DNA from: J095 sp964517605
GTDB lineage: Bacteria; Chloroflexota; Anaerolineae; 4572-78; J111
Length of the DNA stretch: 64,000 nucleotides
Assembly: GCA_964517605.1 (NCBI GenBank)
Contig: CAZFCE010000001.1
Location: 186,001-250,000 of the forward strand
Direction: 5' to 3'
Below, piece after piece: positions 9,379 through 18,158 of this stretch. A program made the translations under genes and the position numbers. The notes beneath the pieces were generated by a model. The model had not been told where the DNA came from and did not search any database. It saw only the letters and a list, made by a program, of their open reading frames with translations. Position 1 is the first letter of the stretch, and every line of letters begins with the position of its first letter.

Positions 9379-12051
9379 TTAATTAACAGCCTCTTTATAG
9401 TTTTCAATCAGGCTAACCAGGGCTTCTTTTTTAAAGGGTTTGGTGATAAAGCCATCAGCGCCCACAGCGCGGGCTTTTTCTTCGTTAACTTTTTCAATGG
9501 CGGCGGTAAAAATAATCACCGGGATGTTTTTGGTTTTAACGTTGCGTTTTAGGGTTTTGCACACATCGTACCCGGAGATGCCGGGCATCATCACATCGAG
9601 CAAAATCAGGTTGGGCTGGCGCGATAACGCTTCTTTCAGGCCGGTGGCGCTGGTTTTGGCGGTAAAAACGGTGTAGGCATCGGCCAGCAGGCGTTGGGTT
9701 ATGTCCAGCACATCCTCTTCGTCGTCAATTACCAAAATTGAGATTTTGCCGTTGGCTTTGATGGTCGGGTGGTCGGGTTGTTCAATTTTGGTGGCCCGGT
9801 AAATGGTTAATTCCGGGGCGAATTGGTTGTGCCCGTTCGCGCCGTCGGGCAGCGGCAGCCACACGTTAAAAGCCGAACCTGCGCCGTATTCGCTTTCTAC
9901 GGTTACGCTGCCGCCGTGAGCTTCAACAATCCCTTTGAGGATAGACAGCCCCAGGCCCGTGCCGCCGGCCATAAACTCGTTTTTGCCGCTTTTGTGTTTG
10001 GTAACATCGCCCACCGTAGAAAACCGTTTGAACAATTTGGATATATCTTCGGGTTTAATGCCGATGCCGTTATCTATTACGCTGATGCCCAATTTAGCGC
10101 CGGTCACTGCCGCCCGAATGGTAATTTGCCCGCCATCCGGGGTGTATTTAATGGCGTTGCCCAGCAAATTGATGATAACCTGGGCAATGCGGTCGCGGTC
10201 GCCGGTGATGAGGGGCAGGTTGGGTTGAAGCTCCAAAACCAGGGTGTGGCGGCGGTTAAGCAGCGATGGTTTCTGTTCGTCGGCAATTTCGGTAATCACC
10301 TCGGCCACCGAGATGGGTTCGGTGCGGAGTACCAGCTTGTTTTCCTCAATTTTTGAAATGTCCAGTAGTTCGGTCACAATCCGGGCCAGCCGGGTGGTGT
10401 TGCGCGAAACTGTGTCGAGCATTTGCCGGCGCTCGGTTTCGTCGGTTTCGGGGTGTTCGCGCAGCAAGTCCACATACCCCTGAATGGCAATCAGCGGGGT
10501 GCGCAACTCGTGCGAGGCCATCGAAATAAACTGTGATTTTAGCTCATCGAGCTTGCGGAGTTGGGCGTTGGCCGCCTCAATTTCTGCTACTTTGGTTTCC
10601 AGTTCGGCGGCCATCTGGTTAAAAGTGGCGGCTAAATGCTCAATTTCGTCGCCGGAGTTTACCTGAATGCGGTGGGCCAGGTCGCCCTGCCCAATCCGTT
10701 TGGAGCCGTCGTCGAGCGCCTTGATGGGCCGGGAGATGGTGCGCGAAAACAGGGTAGCCAGCGGGAGAATCAAAATGATAATGCCGCCCAAAATCAGCAT
10801 TGAGGTGGTGAGTTGGCTGGTTGATTGTTTGGCAATACCGTCAACGGTGGTTTGGGTGTTATCGGTGATTTTTTGGTTGGTAGCCAGCGCCGGGGCGATT
10901 ACTTCTTCACGGGGGACAACTATGCCCACACTCCAACCGGTTTTAGAAACCGGGTGATAGGTAAAAAAGTATTCCTGGCCGGTTTTGGGGTGTTTGTAGG
11001 TGGTAAAGTTGTAATCACCGGACTGCATTTTTCTGATGATTTCCTGAAACGTGGCATCGTTGGCCTGGGTGAGAAAAAACGAAAACTGTTCGTTATCGCC
11101 AAAGTTGCCGGTAAAGCTGTCTTTAAAGCCCAAAAACGGGGCGGCGCGTTCCGGGAAGGCGATGGCCTGCCCGTTTTGCGACATTAAAAAGGCAAAGCCG
11201 GTTTTTTCTATTTGCACATTGATAATCTGGTTTACCATTTTGCCCAGAGTAATATCAATGCCGGTTACGCCCATCAACTCATTGGCGCGGTACGCCGGCG
11301 CCACGCACGATACCATCCAGCCCAGTCCGGCGGGATCCCAGTACAGTTCGGTCCAGCGGGTGGTGTGTTTGGGGTTGTGGGCTTCATCGGCCAGGTAGTA
11401 AAAATCAAAAGCGGTCACATCGGGGGAATCTTTAAACTGGTCAATGGCGTTAACCCAAACATACTTGCCGTTTACAAAGGGCATGCCGCGCGTTATCTGG
11501 CTTTTGGTGTTAATGTACACCTGCACGGCGTAAGGGTTGTGCTCGGCAACGCTTTTAAATTTAATATCAAGAAATTCGGTTAAGTGGATTTCTTGCAGGG
11601 TAGCCGGCGGAACGTTGCCGGTGGCATCGGTGCCGCTGCTAAAAACTCCCAGCCAGGAATTTTGGTTGGGTTCTACGCTGCCAAACATTTTTTTGGTGGC
11701 GTCGGGTTTGTACACGCTGGGGTAGGGGTAGCTGGTAACAGAATCCGGGTGGTTGTACAGGTAGGTGGCAAAATCGGCTAATTGACTGGTATCGGCCTCA
11801 ACCCGGCTTAAAATTGCGTTGATATCGCCGGCCAGGCTGGCCACTTGCAGCTTTAATTTTACGTTTTGCTCCTGCTCCAGCGCCTCGGTGCTGTCCGACA
11901 TGGCCAGTTTGGCGTTTTGCTGGTTGCTGTCAATTGCCAACTGAATAATGTTGCTAATGTTGTACAGGCTCAACCCGCTGGCAATCAGCAACGGCGTTAG
12001 CGAGGTGAGTAGCAAAATGATAATGAGTTTGCTGGCAATTTTTATTTTCAC
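9379..12051 (-). CDS. Membrane sensor kinase, dCACHE-HAMP-HisKA-HATPase-REC
   Basis: 890 residues. One membrane segment at residues 9-28 and a second near 420-440 flank a large extracellular region of double-CACHE type (about 40-395), the usual small-molecule sensor of chemotaxis receptors and kinases. A HAMP domain follows, then HisKA with His514 in SHELRTPLIAIQGY, an ATPase domain (NLLGNAIKYTPDGG, GTGLGLSIL) and a C-terminal receiver ending at the stop (LDVMMPGISG, TKPFKKE). It is the only transmembrane sensor of the three consecutive kinases and so is the likely entry point of the relay. The ligand cannot be inferred. Confidence 0.92.
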   Translation of the reverse strand: MKIKIASKLIIILLLTSLTPLLIASGLSLYNISNIIQLAIDSNQQNAKLAMSDSTEALEQEQNVKLKLQVASLAGDINAILSRVEADTSQLADFATYLYNHPDSVTSYPYPSVYKPDATKKMFGSVEPNQNSWLGVFSSGTDATGNVPPATLQEIHLTEFLDIKFKSVAEHNPYAVQVYINTKSQITRGMPFVNGKYVWVNAIDQFKDSPDVTAFDFYYLADEAHNPKHTTRWTELYWDPAGLGWMVSCVAPAYRANELMGVTGIDITLGKMVNQIINVQIEKTGFAFLMSQNGQAIAFPERAAPFLGFKDSFTGNFGDNEQFSFFLTQANDATFQEIIRKMQSGDYNFTTYKHPKTGQEYFFTYHPVSKTGWSVGIVVPREEVIAPALATNQKITDNTQTTVDGIAKQSTSQLTTSMLILGGIIILILPLATLFSRTISRPIKALDDGSKRIGQGDLAHRIQVNSGDEIEHLAATFNQMAAELETKVAEIEAANAQLRKLDELKSQFISMASHELRTPLIAIQGYVDLLREHPETDETERRQMLDTVSRNTTRLARIVTELLDISKIEENKLVLRTEPISVAEVITEIADEQKPSLLNRRHTLVLELQPNLPLITGDRDRIAQVIINLLGNAIKYTPDGGQITIRAAVTGAKLGISVIDNGIGIKPEDISKLFKRFSTVGDVTKHKSGKNEFMAGGTGLGLSILKGIVEAHGGSVTVESEYGAGSAFNVWLPLPDGANGHNQFAPELTIYRATKIEQPDHPTIKANGKISILVIDDEEDVLDITQRLLADAYTVFTAKTSATGLKEALSRQPNLILLDVMMPGISGYDVCKTLKRNVKTKNIPVIIFTAAIEKVNEEKARAVGADGFITKPFKKEALVSLIENYKEAVN

Positions 12052-12066
12052 TAGGTGCCGTCCCGG

Positions 12067-14901
12067 TTATTGTTTGCTGCGCTGAAAGGTTAATAAGTAA
12101 TTTACGTGGCGGTTACCAGGCAGCCCCAACCCGCTGATTTCATCGCTGGGCGAGCCATCTACATAAACTTTGTAGGTGCCTTTATCCATTGGGCCATATA
12201 ACGGGGCGTTGGCGGCATATTCGGGGCGGGGCTTGTTTTCTGTCACCATTACCGCCTGCCCATCGCCCCAGGCCATAATCACCCGCTGGCCTAAAATGCG
12301 CTGGCTTTTCTCATCGAGCACTTCCACATACACATTGTGATTCCCGCTGGATTGGGTATCATCCTGAAAAATGGCCGAAATCAGCCGGAAGACCTGTTTG
12401 CCGTTTGCCTCCGCTTTTTTCAATTTGATGCCCAACGCGTCGAGGCGCGAATCCCATTTGATTTTGCTGGCGGCAGCGGTGGCTTTGGCCACCGGGGTTG
12501 AAGTGGGCCGGCCCACCGGCGTGGGCGTAGCCTTAGCCGAGGCCGGTTTGGTGGGCGTTGCCAGCGGGCTGCCGGTGGTTTCTACGTTGCGCTGAAACGT
12601 AAGCTGATAACTAACGTGATGTTTAGCCGGCAGGCCCAACCCGCTCACCACATCGCTGGGAGCGCCATCTACGTAAACCTTGTAGGTGCCTTCATCCATC
12701 GAGCCATATAACGGAGCGTTGGTGGCAAACTCCGGGGCGGGTTTGTCTTCTGTGACCATTTTGCTTTTGCCGTCGTTCCAGCCCAGCATTACCGGCTGGC
12801 CCAAAATACGCTGGCCCTGCTCATCGAGCACTTCCACAAACACGTGGTGCAGCCCCGCCGATTCCGGCTCGCTTAAATATTTGGCCGTAACCAGCCGGAA
12901 AATGGGCTGGTCGGGTTCTCTGGTGGCGCGGGTCAGTTGAATTTTCAGGTCGTTCAGGCGGTTATCCCATTGTAACGGCACCTGTTTTAGGGCGGCAGCC
13001 GTGGTTGCCCTGGATTGGCCGGTGGCGGTGATGGCTTGCGTATTGCTAATGGGCGCGGCGGTGGGCGTGGGCAGCAGTTGCGAGGCAACGGCGGCAGCGG
13101 TGGCGGCGGGCGTGGGTTCGGCAATGGTTAGCGCCGCCGGAATCACCGGCGATTCGGTTTGGCCGGGCAGGGTGGCGGTTTTGCCCAGCGCCGCCAGTTC
13201 GCGCCCGTCGCGGTCAAAAAGCGATAGTCCCCAATCGCCGCCTTTCATGTCCGGGTTGGCGTAACTGCCCCGGAACGGGCTTTCGGGGTACAGGGTGAGC
13301 GGCCAGCGGGTGGCTTCTTTTTGGTCGTGCCACAACACCAGGTAGCTGTTTACCGGCGCGGTAACGGCGGCGGCCACCTGCACCGAATCCGGCAGCACGC
13401 CCAGATTAAGCGCGGCATCCTGCGTGGCGGCGCTAAAACCGCCCATATCGCCCACGGCGTACCAGCGTTCTTGCCAGTTTACCCACGCGCCCGGCTCCAG
13501 CGAAGCCTGATCGGTAAAAGTGGGAGCCAGCCCGCCCCACAACTCAAAATAACTGCTGCCGTCGGTAGTCCACTGGGTGGGGTCCAGGTCGGCGGGGCCA
13601 AAAATTTTTGCGCCCCGCACCAATTGGTGCGGAAACACGCGGGCCACGCCCAGGTTGGTTTTGTGGTTGTACGCGCCCATAAAATCGGCCTGGGCGGCGG
13701 GCGAGGCAAACACGCCCAAATATTTTTGCCAGGCGCCGTAATCGGCCAGGTTGCGGCCATCAAACTTGGGCCACGACATCAACTGGCCCGGCGCGGGTAA
13801 GGTGGTATCGCCGGTGGAGTGCACAATCACTTCGCCGGTGGGTAGCACAAAATTGATGCCTTGCCCCGGCTGTTTGGTGCCCAGGTTGAACATGCCGTTG
13901 AGCCAGAACTTGTAATTAACCGTGTGGTCGGTGGGGTTAAGCAGGCGCGGCGAAAGGGTAAAGTAGGCGTGGTTGGCATCCAGAGCAATGTTGATTTCTG
14001 AAACCAGGCCGGAGTTCTCCTCGGTGTCGGTGAGAGTCACGCTGGCTTCGGTATCGCCCCGGTTTACGGTGTAGTCCCACGGCGTGGCTTCGCTCAGGCC
14101 GTGTTCGTCGGTGGGTAGCGCCCACTCCATGCCGCCGGCAGCCAGCCACCAGCCCCGGTTGCCCCACGAGGTGGGCGTAATCACCGGGTTTTCGTAAAAA
14201 AGGTTGTTACCGCTGGCTTTATCAATCCAGCGGAAAATGCGCCCGCCCAGTTCCGGCAGGATGGTCAGTTGCGTGTAGCGATTTTCCAGAATAACGGCTT
14301 TGTAGGGTTTAAGTGAGGCCGGGCCGACGGCATCGTGGTTAAGGCGCGGGTAGGGGTACACCGGATCGCCGGGGGTGGTGGCTACCAGCGCCCGTTTGTA
14401 ATCGGCGGTGTTTAGCATCAGGCTGGTTTCGCGGATGGTGGGCGGGGCCGAAGCGGCGGTAATGGGTGCGGCGGCATCCGCCGAAACCTGCACGTTGGTG
14501 GTGGCGGTGGGCGCGGGCGTAGAGGCGGCGGTTTTGGGTTTTGTCGGCAGCGCGGCAGACGTGGGCATGCTAAAGCTGGTAATAGGCGTAACCGGCACCG
14601 GTGTGGCGGTGGGCACGGGGGTATCGGTGGGCAGGCTGGTGGGCGTAGGCGTGGCGGTGGGCGGCACGGGCGTAGGCGTGCCGGTTTGGGTGGGCGTGGG
14701 GGTAATGGTGGGCGTAGGCGTAGGCGTGGGCCGGGGGGTAGACGACGGCAGCACAAACGCAACCCGGGTGGGCGGCGGTGGAGCCGGGGTAAAGGTGGCG
14801 GTTGGCGTGGTGGGGAAGGGGGTGGTACTCACTATCACGGCGCAACCGTTGGTGGCAAATATGCTGATGATGAGCAGGGCGGCGAAAATTTTTCCCTTCA
14901 T
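12067..14901 (-). CDS. DUF5107-type lipoprotein with duplicated C-terminal beta-domain
   Basis: 944 residues. A signal peptide with lipobox ATNGC (Cys about 20) is followed by about 140 residues of Thr/Pro-rich linker. Residues about 180-570 resemble DUF5107, a galactose-mutarotase-like carbohydrate-binding fold (ILPELGGRIFRWIDKASGNN, GGMEWALPTDEHG). The C-terminus has two clear copies of a roughly 110-residue beta-domain (about 650-765 and 840-944), each with VEVLDE, Q-RILGQ, a Trp-containing strand, APLYG and KVYVDG. A related domain ends the glycosidase encoded immediately upstream. The pair is probably coexpressed (15 bp apart) and acts on or binds extracellular polysaccharide; this is inference. 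Confidence 0.7.
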   Translation of the reverse strand: MKGKIFAALLIISIFATNGCAVIVSTTPFPTTPTATFTPAPPPPTRVAFVLPSSTPRPTPTPTPTITPTPTQTGTPTPVPPTATPTPTSLPTDTPVPTATPVPVTPITSFSMPTSAALPTKPKTAASTPAPTATTNVQVSADAAAPITAASAPPTIRETSLMLNTADYKRALVATTPGDPVYPYPRLNHDAVGPASLKPYKAVILENRYTQLTILPELGGRIFRWIDKASGNNLFYENPVITPTSWGNRGWWLAAGGMEWALPTDEHGLSEATPWDYTVNRGDTEASVTLTDTEENSGLVSEINIALDANHAYFTLSPRLLNPTDHTVNYKFWLNGMFNLGTKQPGQGINFVLPTGEVIVHSTGDTTLPAPGQLMSWPKFDGRNLADYGAWQKYLGVFASPAAQADFMGAYNHKTNLGVARVFPHQLVRGAKIFGPADLDPTQWTTDGSSYFELWGGLAPTFTDQASLEPGAWVNWQERWYAVGDMGGFSAATQDAALNLGVLPDSVQVAAAVTAPVNSYLVLWHDQKEATRWPLTLYPESPFRGSYANPDMKGGDWGLSLFDRDGRELAALGKTATLPGQTESPVIPAALTIAEPTPAATAAAVASQLLPTPTAAPISNTQAITATGQSRATTAAALKQVPLQWDNRLNDLKIQLTRATREPDQPIFRLVTAKYLSEPESAGLHHVFVEVLDEQGQRILGQPVMLGWNDGKSKMVTEDKPAPEFATNAPLYGSMDEGTYKVYVDGAPSDVVSGLGLPAKHHVSYQLTFQRNVETTGSPLATPTKPASAKATPTPVGRPTSTPVAKATAAASKIKWDSRLDALGIKLKKAEANGKQVFRLISAIFQDDTQSSGNHNVYVEVLDEKSQRILGQRVIMAWGDGQAVMVTENKPRPEYAANAPLYGPMDKGTYKVYVDGSPSDEISGLGLPGNRHVNYLLTFQRSKQ

Positions 14902-14915
14902 CGGTTTAATCCTTG

Positions 14916-17831
14916 CTAACTTTTATTTGATAAATGAAAGGTAACGTTCAGGTCGTAACCTTCTGCGCCCCGGGCGCGAACAGCCTGCCCGCTGCCCCCG
15001 GCAATTTTGATGGTGTACATGTCGTTGGCAATTTTGATGGGCAGCGTGGCGTTGTAGCCTTGCCCCGGCTGGGTAATCAGCACCGTCCAGCCGCCGGTCC
15101 ATTCTACCCGCACCTGCTGCCCGGTTAACTGCCGCCCGTTCTCATCGAGCACGTTTAAGCGCAGGCGAGGGTAGGCGGTAGCGGCGGTTTTCCAACTGGC
15201 GGCAGAAACTTCCCAGGCCGGGCCATCGCCACCCGCCGGAATAACCTGGGTTTGCAGCTTGTCAATGGGGAACTTTACGGTGTCCAGGTTGGGCTTGGCC
15301 GAGGTTTGGGCGGGCGCGGTTTTGGGGCTAACCAGCGGTTTGTAGTTCCAGTTGCGCACTTCCATGCGGCGGGAATCGGCTTTGAGCGCCGGCACCACCG
15401 GCAGGGTGGTGCCATCAACTTTGTACCAGGCGGCGTCTTCCCAAGCGGCGTCCCAGTGACCACCGGCGCTGTTGGCCAGCAGCCAGGGCGCGTAGGCAAA
15501 ATAGTAGGCCGGCGCGTTGTCTAGCATGTAGTGGTAGGATTTCAGCGTCAGGTCGGTCAGGTCGTCCTGGGTTACGGGCGGGTAGCGCGGGTCTTGCGCG
15601 TCGCCCACCAGCGGGCCGCCTTCGGTGGTGATGATGGGAATATAAAAGCCAAACTGGTCAAAAAATATCTTGGCGTAGGCATCAAACTTGCGAAAGGCGT
15701 TGGAATCTTCCTGAATGGTGCTGCCCACGTAATAACCGCCGGGCGCTTTGGCGTTGAGCCGGGCATTGTTGATGGTTTTTACCTGCTCCGGCGACAGGCC
15801 GCGTTTGGTGATTTCGGCGGCGGTTAGCGGCGTGCTCAGCAGGTTAACCGGGTCTTCGGGGTAATCAAAGGGGTGGTTGAGAAAATAGTTGTGCATGGGC
15901 AGCCAGGCGCGATCCAGCAGATCGGTGCGCCCGGAGTTTTTTAGCTTGCCCAGAAACTCGCGCAGAAACTTCATGTCGTCTACCGCGCCGCCGGTAGCCA
16001 GCGTGGGCAGGCCGGGGTAGCCGCCGGCAGCGCGAATGGTTTCGGCGGCGGGCAGCCACAACTCTAAAATGCGGTCTACGCTGATGGCTTCGCCATCGCG
16101 CCAGCCGCCGGGAAAGCCGCCAATGTTCGGCTCGTTGTACAGCTCAAAATAATGCGCGCCCAGCGGCGTGGCGGCTTTAACCAGCCCATCGAGGTTTTGG
16201 TAGGGTTCGTTGTAGGGTTTGTACACCCGGATAATCGGCTCGATGTTGTTGGCGATCAGTTGCTCAACCAGGTATTGATGCTCAATTTTGGGCACGTCGC
16301 CCTGCATTATTTTTACCCATTTAATGTTGAGTTGTTTCAGTTCGTCTATAAAAAAGTCTACCATGGTGGTGGGCTGGGCCAGAATAGTGGGGGCGTAATG
16401 CGCGCCGCGCCCGTTATCGCCCACGGGGCGGGGGTAATCGGCCAGCCGGTTCATGGCGGTGAGGTTGTTAATGGTCTCGGTTTGGGTTGACAGCGAGGCA
16501 AAGGGTTTGGGCGCGGCGGCGGGCGCAACCAGCGGTTTGTCGGTGGTGGCAGCCGTGGCGGTAGTGGACGCAGTAGCGCCGGCGGTGGGCAAATTGCCCC
16601 GGGCTTGGCCTTTGCGCGGATAGTTTTTAAGCGCGTCAACCACGGGCAGGTGGTTGCCTTTGCGGTCGTGGTACCAGGCGTTGCTTTCCCACACGGTGCC
16701 GCCGCCAAAGTCCATCGCTTTAATGGCAATGAGCCAGGTGCAGTTGGCAAAGTACCAGTCCGGCGCTTCGTTGAGCATGTATTCGTAGTAGGCCAGCGTC
16801 CATTCCATTTGGAGTTGCGGGGTAACGCAGGGGTAGCGCGGGTCTTCGCACGAGCCGACGGTGGCCCCGCCTTCGGTGCTGATGAGCGGGATTTTGAAGC
16901 CAAAAATTTCCTGGAACTGGTTTTGGTAGCCAATAAACTGCAAAAAGCCGGTCACATCCAGAACGGGATCATCGCCTAGGTGGTAGCCGTTGGGTTCAAA
17001 TTGTTCTTTGCGGGCCTTGTTAATGCCAAAAATCTGGTTTTTATCCAGCTTGAACTTGGCAATTTCAGCCGGCGTAAGCGATCGCCCGGTTTTGTTCACC
17101 TCGTCGGTGGGGTAATCCGGCGGATGGTTGATGGCGTAATTGTGCACCGCGCCCCAACTGGCGTACAGAATGTCGGTATCGCCGTTGGCTTTGATGGCGC
17201 GGAGAAAGCGCTGAAAGAAGCTGTCGCGCCAGTTCATGGAGCGGGTATTTTTGCCCACCGGAAAAATGGAGGGCAGCGAAGGATAACCGCCCCGCGCAAT
17301 AATTTCGCGGGCGGCGGGCGCCCAGTTGCGGGCCAGCAGGTCGGGGTCGGGGTCGTCGTCATCGCACCAGCCGCCGTCTGCGCCGGGGATGTCGGGTTCG
17401 TTGTACAACTCGTAGTAATACAGCCCCATCGGGCGGTAGTGTTCAACCATTTTGCCCAGCGCGCCCAGGTCAATGGCATCGTTGCAGCCCATGTAAATGC
17501 GGGCCACGGGCATAATATCGTTGGCCACAAGCTGCTGCACCAAATAATCGTGCTGGCGGCCCGATACGCCATCGTTTAAGAACTTTACCCACTTAATGCC
17601 CATCGCCTTGATTTCATTGACAAAATAATCGGTTATTTTTTTGTCTTCGCCGTAGGGCGTGGTGCTCCAGTGGATGCCCATGCCGTTATCATTTTTGGGC
17701 CGGGGAAAGGCCGATAGCGGCAGCGGTTTGGTGAGCTTGCTCGCCAGAAATGCCGGCGATTCTTCTTGCGCCTGGGCCAAACCGGTGGTGCACAGTATTA
17801 AAATAGTAACAAGCAACAATTTTTTAAGCAT
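14916..17831 (-). CDS. Secreted protein with two clan-A-like glycosidase domains
   Basis: 971 residues from the ATG at 17831. An earlier in-frame start would place 19 polar residues before an otherwise normal signal peptide (residues 1-22, ending in AQAQ), so I reject it. Two homologous TIM-barrel-like domains (about 38-400 and 455-830) each carry a strand ending in Asn-Glu-Pro (ELYNEP) and a later TEGG. These match the acid/base and nucleophile glutamates of clan GH-A enzymes such as GH5 and GH39. A Thr/Ala-rich linker separates them, and a C-terminal beta-domain resembles the repeats of the next gene. A third copy of this glycosidase domain lies in the flgC operon at 34410-35618. The substrate is unknown. 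Confidence 0.7.
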   Translation of the reverse strand: MLKKLLLVTILILCTTGLAQAQEESPAFLASKLTKPLPLSAFPRPKNDNGMGIHWSTTPYGEDKKITDYFVNEIKAMGIKWVKFLNDGVSGRQHDYLVQQLVANDIMPVARIYMGCNDAIDLGALGKMVEHYRPMGLYYYELYNEPDIPGADGGWCDDDDPDPDLLARNWAPAAREIIARGGYPSLPSIFPVGKNTRSMNWRDSFFQRFLRAIKANGDTDILYASWGAVHNYAINHPPDYPTDEVNKTGRSLTPAEIAKFKLDKNQIFGINKARKEQFEPNGYHLGDDPVLDVTGFLQFIGYQNQFQEIFGFKIPLISTEGGATVGSCEDPRYPCVTPQLQMEWTLAYYEYMLNEAPDWYFANCTWLIAIKAMDFGGGTVWESNAWYHDRKGNHLPVVDALKNYPRKGQARGNLPTAGATASTTATAATTDKPLVAPAAAPKPFASLSTQTETINNLTAMNRLADYPRPVGDNGRGAHYAPTILAQPTTMVDFFIDELKQLNIKWVKIMQGDVPKIEHQYLVEQLIANNIEPIIRVYKPYNEPYQNLDGLVKAATPLGAHYFELYNEPNIGGFPGGWRDGEAISVDRILELWLPAAETIRAAGGYPGLPTLATGGAVDDMKFLREFLGKLKNSGRTDLLDRAWLPMHNYFLNHPFDYPEDPVNLLSTPLTAAEITKRGLSPEQVKTINNARLNAKAPGGYYVGSTIQEDSNAFRKFDAYAKIFFDQFGFYIPIITTEGGPLVGDAQDPRYPPVTQDDLTDLTLKSYHYMLDNAPAYYFAYAPWLLANSAGGHWDAAWEDAAWYKVDGTTLPVVPALKADSRRMEVRNWNYKPLVSPKTAPAQTSAKPNLDTVKFPIDKLQTQVIPAGGDGPAWEVSAASWKTAATAYPRLRLNVLDENGRQLTGQQVRVEWTGGWTVLITQPGQGYNATLPIKIANDMYTIKIAGGSGQAVRARGAEGYDLNVTFHLSNKS

Positions 17832-17853
17832 TTCTGTATGTTGTTGATTGTTG

Positions 17854-18156
17854 TTAGCTAAGTTTTTTGGCTTTGATCCGGTACACAAAGGCCATCACTT
17901 CGGCTACAACCGCGTAAAGTTCCGGCGGAATAATTTCGCCGACATCAAGTTGAGCCAGCAGTTCTACCATGTCGGGGTCTTTGCGGATGGGGACGCCGTG
18001 CTTTTGGGCCAGTTCGATGATGCGCTCGGCCACCAAACCCTGCCCGGCGGCGCTCACCTGGGGCGCGGGCATTTTGGCCGGGTCGTAGTTAAGGGCAATG
18101 GCCCGGTTATGCGATTGCAATTTGCGGCGGTTGCGAAGGGAGCGGTACTGAGCCAT
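17854..18156 (-). CDS. Orphan FlhB cytoplasmic-domain protein (YlqH-like)
   Basis: 100 residues that align with the C-terminal cytoplasmic export-switch domain of FlhB/YscU, without the four membrane helices. The shared stretch is ALNYDPAKMPAPQVSAAGQG through PPELYAVVAEVMAFVYRIK, closely paralleling the end of the full FlhB encoded at 47843. The autocleavage motif NPTH is absent, so it starts just after the cleavage site, as in Bacillus YlqH and proteobacterial FlhX-type proteins. The stop of the FliK-like gene lies 3 bp upstream. Fusion-like pairing of a FliK relative with a soluble FlhB domain suggests a role in the export substrate switch. Confidence 0.85.
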   Translation of the reverse strand: MAQYRSLRNRRKLQSHNRAIALNYDPAKMPAPQVSAAGQGLVAERIIELAQKHGVPIRKDPDMVELLAQLDVGEIIPPELYAVVAEVMAFVYRIKAKKLS

Positions 18157-18158
18157 AG

